Origin: Flavobacteriaceae bacterium
GTDB lineage: Bacteria > Bacteroidota > Bacteroidia > Flavobacteriales > Flavobacteriaceae
Direction: 5' to 3'
Assembly (NCBI GenBank): GCA_013042255.1
Contig: JABDQK010000031.1
Coordinates: 1-14,318 of the forward strand
Length of the DNA stretch: 14,318 bases
In this document: in pieces, positions 6,803 to 14,318 of the stretch
How positions within the stretch are numbered: position 1 is the first letter of the stretch
Layout: each line of letters starts with the position of its first letter
Made by a program: the position numbers and the translations under genes
Notes under the pieces: model-generated
Database searches by the model: none
Seen by the model: the letters and a program-made list of their open reading frames with translations, nothing else
Told to the model about the DNA's origin: nothing

Positions 6803-7897
6803 ATGAAAGCAGGTATAGTAGGACTTCCGAACGTAGGAAAATCGACCTTATTCAATTGTTTATCCAATGCAAAAGCTCAGAGCGCCAATTTTCCGTTTTG
6901 TACAATAGAGCCCAATATAGGAGTGGTTAACGTCCCTGATCAGCGTTTGGAAAAACTCGAGTCACTCGTTAATCCGGAAAGGGTAATTCCCGCTACGGTG
7001 GATATTGTTGATATTGCCGGACTTGTAAAAGGTGCGAGTAAGGGTGAAGGTCTGGGGAATCAGTTCCTCGGTAATATCCGTGAAACAGATGCCATTCTTC
7101 ACGTTTTGCGCTGCTTTGATGATGATAATGTAGTGCATGTTGATGGTTCGGTTGACCCTATACGCGATAAGGAAACCATTGATATGGAACTACAGCTGAA
7201 GGATCTCGAAAGCATCGAAAAGAAACTGGATAAGGTAAAGCGCGCTGCTAAGACCGGAAACAAGGATGCCCTGAAAGAAGAAGCTGTTTTGCTTAAGGTC
7301 AAGGAAAATCTGGAAGCGGGTATCTCAGTAAGGGCCATCCAATTCAGTGCCGAAGATCGAAAGGATTTTATTAGTCCTCTCCAGCTTATTACAGACAAAC
7401 CGGTACTCTATGTATGCAATGTGGATGAGTCGTCTGCAGTTTCAGGGAATAAATATGTAGACGAGGTAAAAAAGGCTACGGCCGACGAAAATGCTGAGAT
7501 AATTGTGTTGGCCGTGGGAACAGAGGCCGATATTTCAGAGTTGGAAACCTATGAAGAGCGTCAACTCTTCCTGGAAGATCTGGGTCTCGATGAGCCGGGA
7601 TCGTCAAAACTTATCAGAGCCGCCTATAAACTCCTAAACCTGCACACTTATTTCACGGCAGGGGAAAAGGAAGTAAGGGCCTGGACTATACCCGTTGGGG
7701 CCACGGCCCCTCAGGCTGCCGGGGTAATTCATACCGATTTCGAAAAAGGATTTATCAGGGCTGAGGTCATTTCCTATGACGATTATATTACCTTTGGAAG
7801 TGAAATCAAAGTGAAAGAAGCCGGAAAGATGCGTGTAGAAGGAAAGGAATACATAGTTAAGGATGGAGATGTGATGCATTTCCGATTTAATGTCTAG
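6803..7897 (+). CDS. ychF: Redox-regulated ATPase YchF (OLA1 family)
   Basis: A universally conserved P-loop protein of the Obg-related group that binds ribosomes and prefers ATP over GTP; it has been linked to stress responses. The 364-residue length is typical. The P-loop is GLPNVGKST (7-15), the switch-II motif is DIAG (70-73) followed by [16 protein letters not shown], and the G4 position reads NVDE (206-209) instead of NKxD, which is the family's signature and explains the loss of GTP specificity. A helical coiled-coil insertion covers about 125-190 (many Lys and Glu), and the C-terminal TGS domain about 278-362, beginning [11 protein letters not shown] and containing the [13 protein letters not shown] core. 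The start is ATG at 6803, without a Shine-Dalgarno sequence. It is a single-gene unit, divergent from the ureohydrolase and 145 bases before parE. Confidence 0.97.
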   Translation: MKAGIVGLPNVGKSTLFNCLSNAKAQSANFPFCTIEPNIGVVNVPDQRLEKLESLVNPERVIPATVDIVDIAGLVKGASKGEGLGNQFLGNIRETDAILHVLRCFDDDNVVHVDGSVDPIRDKETIDMELQLKDLESIEKKLDKVKRAAKTGNKDALKEEAVLLKVKENLEAGISVRAIQFSAEDRKDFISPLQLITDKPVLYVCNVDESSAVSGNKYVDEVKKATADENAEIIVLAVGTEADISELETYEERQLFLEDLGLDEPGSSKLIRAAYKLLNLHTYFTAGEKEVRAWTIPVGATAPQAAGVIHTDFEKGFIRAEVISYDDYITFGSEIKVKEAGKMRVEGKEYIVKDGDVMHFRFNV

Positions 7898-7927
7898 TAT
7901 CTCCCATAGATCACAAAAGTACCGAGT

Positions 7928-7964
7928 GCAGGGAAGGGCAGGCTATTAACAAAAAGCCTTCTGC
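7928..7964 (+). terminator. Weak candidate terminator after ychF
   Basis: GCAG (7928-7931) and AAGG (7934-7937) can pair with CTGC (7961-7964) and CCTT (7957-7960), leaving a two-base bulge and a 19-base loop; an inner AGGCT/AGCCT pairing is an alternative. A T-rich stretch begins only about 12 bases later. The structure is imperfect and distant from the T tract, so confidence is low. Confidence 0.25.
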
Positions 7965-7993
7965 ATTGTTAATTACTTTCTTTTTGGTGCATT

Positions 7994-8022
7994 TTGATTT
8001 CTGCTCTGAAATTTTATATTAG
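7994..8022 (+). promoter_or_regulatory. Probable promoter of the parE-parC operon
   Basis: TTG at 7994-7996, an 18-base spacer, and TATATTAG at 8015-8022 form a good Bacteroidota-type promoter, with a single mismatch in the -7 box (TAnnTTTG expected). It ends 20 bases before the parE ATG, which would give a short leader. Confidence 0.5.
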
Positions 8023-8042
8023 CAGGCATATACCCCAAATTA

Positions 8043-9896
8043 ATGGCACAGACCCAATATACTGAAGAGAACATCAGGTCTCTGGACTGGAAGGAGCACA
8101 TCCGCCTGCGTCCCGGGATGTATATCGGGAAATTAGGTGACGGATCTTCTGCAGATGACGGTATCTACATTCTCCTTAAAGAAGTTATAGACAACTGTAT
8201 TGACGAATTTGTCATGGGGGCCGGAAAGACCATTGAGATTTCCATTCCCGGAGATAAAGTAATTGTCCGCGATTTCGGAAGAGGGATCCCGCTTGGGAAA
8301 GTGGTGGACGTGGTTTCCAAAATGAATACCGGAGGAAAGTATGACACCCGTGCCTTTAAGAAATCTGTCGGACTCAACGGGGTAGGAACAAAGGCAGTGA
8401 ATGCACTCTCCTCTTTTTTCCGGGTAGAATCGACCAGGGACGGGAAATCGAAATCTGCCGATTTTGAATACGGGAATCTTGTCACGGAAGATTTTCTGGA
8501 AGAAACATCGCGGAGACGGGGAACCAAGGTAGTCTTTACGCCCGATGAGAGTATTTTCAAAAAATATAAATACCGGAATGAGTATGTGGAACGCATGCTC
8601 AAGAATTACGTTTACCTCAATCCGGGCCTTACCATTGTCTTTAACGGGGAAAAATTCTTCTCGGAAAACGGACTGAAGGACCTGCTGGAGGACAACAATA
8701 GTGCAGAAGACCTTCTGTATCCCATAATTCATCTCAAAGGCGAGGATATCGAGGTAGCTATCACGCATAGCAAGACACAGTACAGCGAAGAATACCATTC
8801 TTTTGTCAACGGCCAGCATACAACTCAGGGAGGAACGCACCAATCAGCTTTTAGAGAAGCCCTGGTAAAAACAATACGCGACTTTTACGGGAAGAATTAC
8901 GACGCATCTGATATCAGAAAGAGCATTATTTCTGCCATATCCATAAAAGTAATGGAGCCGGTATTTGAGAGTCAGACCAAAACAAAACTCGGGTCTACGG
9001 ATATGGGAGGTGAACTTCCGACTGTGCGTACCTATATCAACGACTTTATTGGCAAGCAGTTAGATAACTACTTGCACAAGAATCCGGAGACGGCAGAAAA
9101 GATCCAGCGCAAGATCATGATGGCCGAGAAGGAACGAAAAGAGCTGTCGGGGATCAGAAAACTTGCCAGGGAGAGGGCTAAAAAGGCCAGTCTCCACAAC
9201 AAGAAACTACGCGATTGCCGTATACATCTGGGAGACATGAAGAGCGAAAGGCGCCTTGAAAGCACCTTGTTTATTACGGAGGGGGATTCGGCATCAGGAT
9301 CTATCACTAAATCCAGGGATGTAAACACACAGGCCGTTTTCAGCCTGAGGGGGAAGCCCCTGAATTCCTATGGGATGTCTAAAAAGATCGTGTATGAAAA
9401 TGAGGAATTTAATCTGCTACAGGCGGCACTTAACATCGAAGAATCCATGGAGGATCTTCGGTATAACAATATCGTAATTGCAACGGATGCTGATGTGGAC
9501 GGTATGCACATCAGACTTTTACTGATTACCTTCTTTCTACAATTCTTCCCGGAACTCATCAAGGAAAACCATCTCTATATTTTACAAACTCCCTTGTTCA
9601 GGGTGCGAAACAAAAAGGAGACCATTTACTGCTATAGTCAGGATGAGAAAAGGGAAGCTATTGAAAAACTGAGTGGTAAACCTGAAATAACTCGTTTCAA
9701 AGGGCTGGGGGAGATCTCACCGGATGAATTCAAACATTTTATCGGGGATGATATTCGCCTGGAACCGGTCATGCTAGACAAGGCCCTTTCCATAGAGGAA
9801 TTATTGCAGTTTTATATGGGAAAAAACACTCCCAATCGACAGAAATTCATCATAAATAATCTTAAAGTAGAAGTTGATCTGGTAGATCAGGAATAA
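8043..9896 (+). CDS. parE: DNA topoisomerase IV subunit B
   Basis: The ATPase subunit of the type IIA topoisomerase that unlinks daughter chromosomes. The 617 residues contain the GHKL ATPase domain (1 to about 210) with Glu47 as the general base, Asn51 for magnesium, DFGRGIP (77-83) and the glycine-rich lid GLNGVGTKA (110-118). The transducer domain holds the switch lysine in QTKTKLGS (311-318, probably Lys315). The TOPRIM domain shows EGDSASG (413-419), LRGKPLNS (435-442) and the metal-binding DADVDG (482-487). The [10 protein letters not shown] segment (554-563) leads into the C-terminal part that contacts subunit A. I call it ParE rather than GyrB because it is directly followed by a ParC-like subunit A, a typical arrangement in this phylum, and because it is compact. 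The start is ATG at 8043. parC follows after 31 bases, so the two are made together. Confidence 0.93.
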   Translation: MAQTQYTEENIRSLDWKEHIRLRPGMYIGKLGDGSSADDGIYILLKEVIDNCIDEFVMGAGKTIEISIPGDKVIVRDFGRGIPLGKVVDVVSKMNTGGKYDTRAFKKSVGLNGVGTKAVNALSSFFRVESTRDGKSKSADFEYGNLVTEDFLEETSRRRGTKVVFTPDESIFKKYKYRNEYVERMLKNYVYLNPGLTIVFNGEKFFSENGLKDLLEDNNSAEDLLYPIIHLKGEDIEVAITHSKTQYSEEYHSFVNGQHTTQGGTHQSAFREALVKTIRDFYGKNYDASDIRKSIISAISIKVMEPVFESQTKTKLGSTDMGGELPTVRTYINDFIGKQLDNYLHKNPETAEKIQRKIMMAEKERKELSGIRKLARERAKKASLHNKKLRDCRIHLGDMKSERRLESTLFITEGDSASGSITKSRDVNTQAVFSLRGKPLNSYGMSKKIVYENEEFNLLQAALNIEESMEDLRYNNIVIATDADVDGMHIRLLLITFFLQFFPELIKENHLYILQTPLFRVRNKKETIYCYSQDEKREAIEKLSGKPEITRFKGLGEISPDEFKHFIGDDIRLEPVMLDKALSIEELLQFYMGKNTPNRQKFIINNLKVEVDLVDQE

Positions 9897-9914
9897 TTAA
9901 TTATCAAGTAAATA

Positions 9915-9918
9915 GGAG
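9915..9918 (+). promoter_or_regulatory. Ribosome binding site of parC
   Basis: GGAG lies 9 bases before the parC ATG, one of the few Shine-Dalgarno-like sites in the window. It supports the ATG at 9928 as the start and independent initiation on the parE-parC transcript. Confidence 0.5.
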
Positions 9919-9927
9919 TCTTTCTAT

Positions 9928-12579
9928 ATGGAGGAACATGAAGATGGGCAATTAGGGAAAGAGGAGAGCCAGGAAGGACAACAAGAGGCGCTTACCAGGG
10001 TCACTGGCATGTACAAGGATTGGTTCCTAGATTACGCTTCTTACGTCATACTGGAAAGAGCAGTTCCCGCCATCGAAGACGGATTTAAGCCCGTGCAGCG
10101 CAGAATTATGCATGCATTGAAAGAGTTGGATGACGGGCGATATAATAAAGTAGCTAATGTTGTTGGTCATACTATGCAATATCATCCTCACGGGGATGCG
10201 AGTATTGCGGATGCCATGGTGCAAATCGGGCAAAAGGACCTACTGATAGACACCCAGGGAAACTGGGGAAATATACTTACCGGAGACGGGGCTGCAGCCT
10301 CGCGATATATTGAAGCGCGTCTTTCCAAATTTGCCCTTGACGTAGTTTTTAGTCCGAAAATTACGGAATGGCAGTTATCCTATGACGGAAGAAAAAAGGA
10401 GCCTGTAAATCTGCCTGTGAAATTTCCACTGCTTCTTGCTCAGGGTGCTGAAGGCATTGCTGTGGGTCTTTCCACAAAAATATTACCCCATAATTTTAAC
10501 GAGCTTATCGACGCTTCCATCAAACATTTGAAAGGACAGCGATTTAAACTTTATCCCGACTTTCCGACGGCGGGAATAATTGATATTACCAATTACAATG
10601 ACGGATTGCGAGGGGGGAAGATTCGCATGAGGGCAAGGATTTCCCAGCTCGATAAAAACACCCTTGTCATCAATGAGATCCCTTATGGAACAAACACTTC
10701 GTCCCTTATTGATTCTATACTAAAAGCGAATGATAAAGGGAAGATCAAGATTAAAAAGATTGAAGACAATACCGCTGCTGATGTTGAAATACTAATTCAC
10801 CTCCCCGGAGGGATTTCCCCAGACAAGACTATAGATGCCCTGTATGCCTTTACGGCTTGCGAGAGTTCCATCTCGCCATTGGGATGTATCATTGAAGATA
10901 ATAAGCCTTTGTTTATTGGGGTGCAGGAGATGTTGGAGCGTTCTACCGAACATACAGTTGAATTGCTCAAGGCAGAGTTGGAAATCCAACTGGGGGAACT
11001 GGAGGAACAGTGGCATTTCGCCTCCCTGGAAAGGATCTTTATTGAAAATCGAATCTATCGAGATATTGAAGAGGAAGAAACCTGGGAAGGTGTAATCAAA
11101 GCAATCGACAAAGGACTGAAGCCTCACATAGCGAATTTAAAAAGAGCAGTAAACGAAGAGGATATTGTACGACTTACGGAAATCAGGATTAAGAGGATTT
11201 CCAAATTTGATATCGATAAGGCCCAGCAATTGATTGAAAGTCTTGAAGAAAAGATTGCTCAGACAAAAAATTATCTGGCCAACCTGGTAGAATATGCCAT
11301 AGATTATTTTAAAGAGCTGAAGAGCAAATACGGCAAAGGGCGGGAACGTAAGTCTGAGATCCGAATCTTCGATGAAATTGAGGCTACCAAGGTTGTTATT
11401 CGCAATACCAAACTCTATGTAAATAGAGAAGAAGGATTTATCGGTACTTCCCTGAGAAGGGAAGAATACGTAACAGATTGCAGCGACATTGACGACATTA
11501 TCGTCTTTACAAAAAGTGGCCGTATGATGGTTACTAAGGTCGACAGTAAGACCTTTGTGGAAAAGAATATTATTCACGTGGCGGTCTTTAAGAAAAAGGA
11601 CAAGCGCACCACTTATAATATGATCTATAAGGACGGCAGAGGTGGAGCCAGCTATGTGAAGCGGTTTAATGTAACCTCCGTAACCCGGGATAAGATGTAT
11701 GATCTTACTGCTGGGAAGTCGCAATCTGATGTGCTCTACTTTACGGCAAATCCCAATGGTGAAGCAGAAGTAGTCACAGTGAACTTGCGCCAGGCCGGGA
11801 GTATCAAAAAGCTAAAATGGGATCTCGATTTTGCCGATGTGCTGATCAAAGGGAGAGGCTCTAAAGGAAATATTGTAACCAAATATTCTGTAAAAAGGAT
11901 AGAACTCAAAGAAAAAGGTCTTTCAACACTCAAGCCAAGAAAAATATGGTTTGACGACACAATTCAGCGTCTCAACGTCGATGGCCGGGGAGAATTGCTT
12001 GGCGAATTTACAAGTGAAGACAGATTACTGATGATCAGTCAGAAGGGGGTAGTGAAGACTGCAATCCCCGACTTGATTATGAGGTTTGATAACGATATGA
12101 TTGTCTTGGAGAAATGGATTCCCCAGAAACCCTTGTCTGCTATTTATTGGGAAGGAGAGAAAGAACTGTTTTATGTTAAGCGTTTTCTGATCGAAAATCC
12201 TGATAAAGAAGAGGTAATAATTAGCAGCCATCCAAAATCTTATCTCGAAAAAGTATTTACAGATTACCGTCCTGTGGCTGAAGTGGTATTCGCAAAAAAG
12301 AGAGGGCAGGAGCGTAAAGACAATATGCAGGTCGATTTAGAGGACTTCATTGACGTCAAAGGCATTACCGCTATGGGAAATCAGCTCACCAAAGAAAAAG
12401 TCCTGGAAATCAATGCCAAAGACCCTTTGCCTTATGAAGAACCCGAGAAACACGACCCCGTGGATATTGAGGTGGTAGATGAAGAAAACGTGGAAGTGGT
12501 TCAGGAAAAATCCCCTAAAAAGAAAGCGGAGGGCAAAAAAGGCACAAAGGATGACGAGGGGCAAACCAAACTTTTCTGA
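9928..12579 (+). CDS. parC: DNA topoisomerase IV subunit A
   Basis: The cleavage subunit of topoisomerase IV, which cuts both DNA strands and acts with ParE to separate replicated chromosomes. The 883 residues exceed E. coli ParC (752), partly because of an acidic N-terminal lead (1-20) and a long charged tail. The winged-helix domain carries HPHGDASI (86-93) and the active-site Tyr127 in AASRYIEA. A tower and coiled-coil region spans about 340-470, and the C-terminal beta-pinwheel begins near 485. No canonical QRRGGKG GyrA-box is seen, only degenerate repeats such as GRGSKGNI (642-649), in line with ParC rather than GyrA. At the position of GyrA Ser83 there is Ala91. Residues 832-883 are acidic, then Lys-rich, then end in QTKLF, which resembles a sliding-clamp-binding motif. 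The gene runs convergent to terC with 47 bases between stop codons and no clear terminator there. Confidence 0.94.
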   Translation: MEEHEDGQLGKEESQEGQQEALTRVTGMYKDWFLDYASYVILERAVPAIEDGFKPVQRRIMHALKELDDGRYNKVANVVGHTMQYHPHGDASIADAMVQIGQKDLLIDTQGNWGNILTGDGAAASRYIEARLSKFALDVVFSPKITEWQLSYDGRKKEPVNLPVKFPLLLAQGAEGIAVGLSTKILPHNFNELIDASIKHLKGQRFKLYPDFPTAGIIDITNYNDGLRGGKIRMRARISQLDKNTLVINEIPYGTNTSSLIDSILKANDKGKIKIKKIEDNTAADVEILIHLPGGISPDKTIDALYAFTACESSISPLGCIIEDNKPLFIGVQEMLERSTEHTVELLKAELEIQLGELEEQWHFASLERIFIENRIYRDIEEEETWEGVIKAIDKGLKPHIANLKRAVNEEDIVRLTEIRIKRISKFDIDKAQQLIESLEEKIAQTKNYLANLVEYAIDYFKELKSKYGKGRERKSEIRIFDEIEATKVVIRNTKLYVNREEGFIGTSLRREEYVTDCSDIDDIIVFTKSGRMMVTKVDSKTFVEKNIIHVAVFKKKDKRTTYNMIYKDGRGGASYVKRFNVTSVTRDKMYDLTAGKSQSDVLYFTANPNGEAEVVTVNLRQAGSIKKLKWDLDFADVLIKGRGSKGNIVTKYSVKRIELKEKGLSTLKPRKIWFDDTIQRLNVDGRGELLGEFTSEDRLLMISQKGVVKTAIPDLIMRFDNDMIVLEKWIPQKPLSAIYWEGEKELFYVKRFLIENPDKEEVIISSHPKSYLEKVFTDYRPVAEVVFAKKRGQERKDNMQVDLEDFIDVKGITAMGNQLTKEKVLEINAKDPLPYEEPEKHDPVDIEVVDEENVEVVQEKSPKKKAEGKKGTKDDEGQTKLF

Positions 12580-12626
12580 TGCCACACCCCGTTTGAGGAG
12601 ATTGCCCGCATGTACTCGCTTCAGGT

Positions 12627-13451
12627 CTACTTTACTCCTTCTTCGTCTTCCTTGTCCTCAATGATCTCTTCTTTTTTTCTGTATTTCATATTCAGAAACT
12701 CCACGAGAAGGGAGAAGGATATAGCAAAATAAAGATAACCTTTCGGAATCGACCCAATCTCTGAGCCAAAGAAACTGGCGTGACTCAGGTGAGCGGCTTC
12801 TGCAATTAGCATAAAACCTATCAGGATGAGGAAGGAAAGGGCCAGGAGTTGCATAGAGGGGTGTTTGTTGATAAAAACCCGGATAGCATTGGCAAACACG
12901 ATCATAATGATAATAGAGATTACCACGGCAATAATCATGAGAATTAAGGCGTCATTGGGGTGATCTCCGATCCCGCTGGTCATTCCAACTGCAGTTAGTA
13001 TAGAATCTATGGAGAAGATGAAATCAATGATCAGGATCTGAAATAATGCCTTGGGAAGCGTAGTGATGTTTTTGGATTTAAGCTCGTCTTCATCGTGTTC
13101 AGGTAACTCCACCTTTTCGTGAATTTCCGATGTGCTTTTGTAGAGCAGGAAAAGTCCGCCTAATAACAATATAAGGGCCTGACCACTAATGCCAGCGGTA
13201 AACCATGAACTTTCGATATAGTAAAAGGGATTTTTAAGGCCTATCAGCAGGGAAACGGCAAAAAGCAGGATAATTCGTTGCACCATGGCCAGGACTAAAC
13301 CCCAGAAAGTAGCTTTTTTCTGCTCTTGTTCGGGAAGTTTGTTCGCTGCGATAGAAATAAAGACAATATTGTCAATACCGAGGATGATTTCAAGGAATGT
13401 AAGGGTCAGCAAAGCAACCCATGCATCAGGACTCGTGAGAATATCAAACAT
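12627..13451 (-). CDS. TerC-family integral membrane protein
   Basis: A 274-residue inner-membrane protein of the TerC family, whose members are linked to tellurite resistance, manganese export and metal loading of exported enzymes. About seven hydrophobic segments are visible, near 10-33, 50-70, 85-105, 133-157, 166-190, 199-219 and 236-254. The two family signature helices have acidic residues inside the membrane: EIILGIDN with Glu21 and Asp27, and IDFIFSIDS with Asp143 and Asp149; these probably form a metal path. A soluble acidic loop (106-130) separates the halves, and the tail (257-274) is highly charged. The ATG at 13451 lies 2 bases after the lipoprotein stop codon, so translation is probably coupled to that gene. 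Substrate is not decided by sequence; manganese is the most likely by analogy. It is not part of a tellurite gene cluster. Confidence 0.9.
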   Translation of the reverse strand: MFDILTSPDAWVALLTLTFLEIILGIDNIVFISIAANKLPEQEQKKATFWGLVLAMVQRIILLFAVSLLIGLKNPFYYIESSWFTAGISGQALILLLGGLFLLYKSTSEIHEKVELPEHDEDELKSKNITTLPKALFQILIIDFIFSIDSILTAVGMTSGIGDHPNDALILMIIAVVISIIIMIVFANAIRVFINKHPSMQLLALSFLILIGFMLIAEAAHLSHASFFGSEIGSIPKGYLYFAISFSLLVEFLNMKYRKKEEIIEDKEDEEGVK

Positions 13452-13453
13452 AA

Positions 13454-13831
13454 TCAGTTTACTTTGATAGCTGTCCCCTTCGATTTATTAGAACTGCCCA
13501 CCAGCCCGTATTCGAAGGTATAGGAGCTGTCAGTTGTCGTCAGGATTTTCATGTGAATTGATTTTTCCTCAGCGGCATCCTGTGGCCTTAATTTCTTTAC
13601 AATGTATTCGCAGTCATTGATCCATCGGATGGAAGAAGTGTCTGCTTTTCCCTCAAAGTAATCAATTTCCTGATCATTATACCTTTCAAATGTAGTAGTT
13701 TGTTCATTTCCATCGATGATCGCGGTAAAACGAAATGTACCCTCTTTAAATGCTTTGCAATCTCTGGGGGGATTGTAACAACCCGTGCCGACAAGTAGGA
13801 GGAGGAGCAATAAATACCTGGTGTTAAGCAT
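13454..13831 (-). CDS. Small lipoprotein of unknown function
   Basis: A 125-residue predicted lipoprotein. With the ATG at 13831 it has a compact signal: MLNTR, a run of seven leucines (8-14 include Leu/Val), then the lipobox VGTGC with Cys18 as the lipid-bearing residue. YNPPRD follows, so it is likely exported to the outer membrane. The open frame reaches back to TTG at 13867, and another ATG stands at 13858, but those starts would put a hydrophobic stretch before the Arg of the signal. The mature part is mostly beta-strand by pattern, with polar Thr-rich stretches (NEQTTTFERY, KILTTTDSSYTFEYG). Cys25 and Cys74 could form a disulfide. I recall close relatives in Flavobacteriia, some labelled 'DNA topoisomerase IV'; nothing in this sequence supports that, and the label probably spread from neighbouring parC. 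It is 57 bases after the XRE gene and 2 bases before terC. Confidence 0.75.
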   Translation of the reverse strand: MLNTRYLLLLLLLVGTGCYNPPRDCKAFKEGTFRFTAIIDGNEQTTTFERYNDQEIDYFEGKADTSSIRWINDCEYIVKKLRPQDAAEEKSIHMKILTTTDSSYTFEYGLVGSSNKSKGTAIKVN

Positions 13832-13888
13832 GCCTGCAAAATAACGAATTATAAGCATTAAGACCAAGTTGAAAAGCGACAGATAAGA

Positions 13889-14254
13889 TTAGTTGTCCGG
13901 TAATTGATCAAAAGCTTCAAAGCTGCCATCTTCGTAGAGCACGAGAATTTTTTTAATCTGTTTTTTTTCAGATTCATCCCTTGTGGGGATTTTTTTCTCA
14001 GAACCAGCAGGATGTTCGCTTGTAACCTGAGCAGGAAAATGTCCTTTCCCGTTCAGCAACCAGTATAAATTTACTTCGGGGTAGGACCGAACCACCTTCA
14101 TCACAAATTCCAGACTTGGTTTGTTTCTCCCTGTCAGGAGATGAGAAATACTGGAACGCTGCACTCCAATCTTATCTGCAAATGCCGCCGCAGAAAGGTT
14201 GTAAAAGTCGAGCACTTTTTCAAGTCGCGCTATAAATTCCTCGGTGTTTACCAT
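13889..14254 (-). CDS. XRE-family helix-turn-helix transcriptional regulator
   Basis: A 121-residue DNA-binding protein. Residues 6-68 form a lambda-repressor/Cro-type HTH domain: LSAAAFADKIGVQRSSISHLL (20-40) contains the helix-turn-helix, with the recognition helix about 32-40, followed by GRNKPSLEFVMKVV and the closing helix ending NLYWLLNGKG (62-71). A polar linker (72-100) leads to a short C-terminal strand pair KKILVLYEDGSFEAF (101-115), a tail I recall from other Bacteroidota XRE proteins, possibly for dimerisation. No ligand, protease or kinase domain is present and no toxin gene is next to it, so an antitoxin role is not supported. The start is ATG at 14254. Its targets are unknown; it may regulate itself or the lipoprotein-terC pair downstream. 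The upstream 64 bases are AT-rich, with a TAA-like run and no clear promoter box. Confidence 0.85.
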   Translation of the reverse strand: MVNTEEFIARLEKVLDFYNLSAAAFADKIGVQRSSISHLLTGRNKPSLEFVMKVVRSYPEVNLYWLLNGKGHFPAQVTSEHPAGSEKKIPTRDESEKKQIKKILVLYEDGSFEAFDQLPDN

Positions 14255-14318
14255 TGTATACTTTGTGTTTCCAGTTTTTGTTAAATATTAATAATAATAA
14301 GGATCAATTTGGTTTAAA

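Noticed and set aside
8133..8843. A 236-codon open frame on the minus strand inside parE
   Set aside because: It lies wholly antisense to strongly conserved ATPase motifs, has a Cys/Phe-rich unfolded-looking composition, and no start signals.
11137..11724. A 195-codon open frame on the minus strand inside parC
   Set aside because: It is antisense to the conserved ParC coding sequence and shows no recognisable domain.
8043..12579. DNA gyrase (gyrB-gyrA) as the identity of the topoisomerase pair
   Set aside because: No canonical GyrA-box is seen in the C-terminal pinwheel, and the adjacent pair with DASI at the active-site helix fits ParE-ParC of this phylum.
12580..12626. Terminator between the convergent parC and terC genes
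   Set aside because: No inverted repeat followed by a T run could be found in the 47 bases.
13889..14254. XRE protein as the antitoxin of a toxin-antitoxin pair
   Set aside because: The gene downstream encodes a lipoprotein and no toxin-like partner is visible; the tail pattern is common in stand-alone Bacteroidota regulators.
14282..14300. TAA-type repeat run at the right edge, as a microsatellite or phase-variable switch
   Set aside because: It is short and imperfect, in ordinary AT-rich intergenic DNA, with no promoter whose spacing it would change.

Overview
The window looks like a chromosomal core region of a member of Bacteroidota, most likely a marine Flavobacteriaceae. The grounds are gene content (a LuxC-type acyl-CoA reductase beside serC and facing a ferredoxin, an adjacent parE-parC pair, a TerC protein, a short XRE regulator with a conserved acidic/aromatic tail), moderate GC, the near absence of Shine-Dalgarno sequences, and several upstream regions carrying the phylum's promoter pattern (TTG, then about 19 bases, then TAnnTTTG). 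There are no mobile elements, phage genes, tRNA or rRNA genes or CRISPR arrays. Thirteen protein-coding genes fill almost the whole window, and no gene-free stretch exceeds 300 bases. The 47 bases at the left edge and the 64 at the right edge show nothing I can name, apart from an AT-rich TAA-type run at the right.

Layout. (1) Positions 3906 down to 48, minus strand: acyl-CoA reductase, phosphoserine aminotransferase (serC), a short 3-phosphoglycerate dehydrogenase (serA) and a DUF937 protein, spaced as one probable operon. SerA and SerC are consecutive steps of serine biosynthesis. (2) Divergent from it, positions 4030-4383, is a two-cluster ferredoxin. Its last codons contain a perfect hairpin that may end transcription, because the facing gene begins only 5 bases later. 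(3) Minus strand: a secreted or periplasmic carboxypeptidase-regulatory-like domain protein that apparently starts with TTG, and an arginase/agmatinase-family enzyme whose motifs resemble plant arginase. (4) Plus strand: the ATPase ychF, then parE and parC (topoisomerase IV), 31 bases apart. ychF and the ureohydrolase share a short, symmetrical divergent promoter region. (5) Minus strand, converging on parC: an XRE regulator, a small lipoprotein, and a TerC membrane protein that begins 2 bases after the lipoprotein's stop codon.

I did not find a convincing undescribed defence, mobile or biosynthetic system; most of this is conserved housekeeping DNA. The points most worth a second look are a sliding-clamp-binding-like motif (QTKLF) at the extreme C-terminus of ParC, the hairpin inside the ferredoxin gene, the plant-like ureohydrolase, the mirrored divergent promoters between that gene and ychF, and the unexplained association of a LuxC-type reductase and ferredoxin with serine biosynthesis genes.
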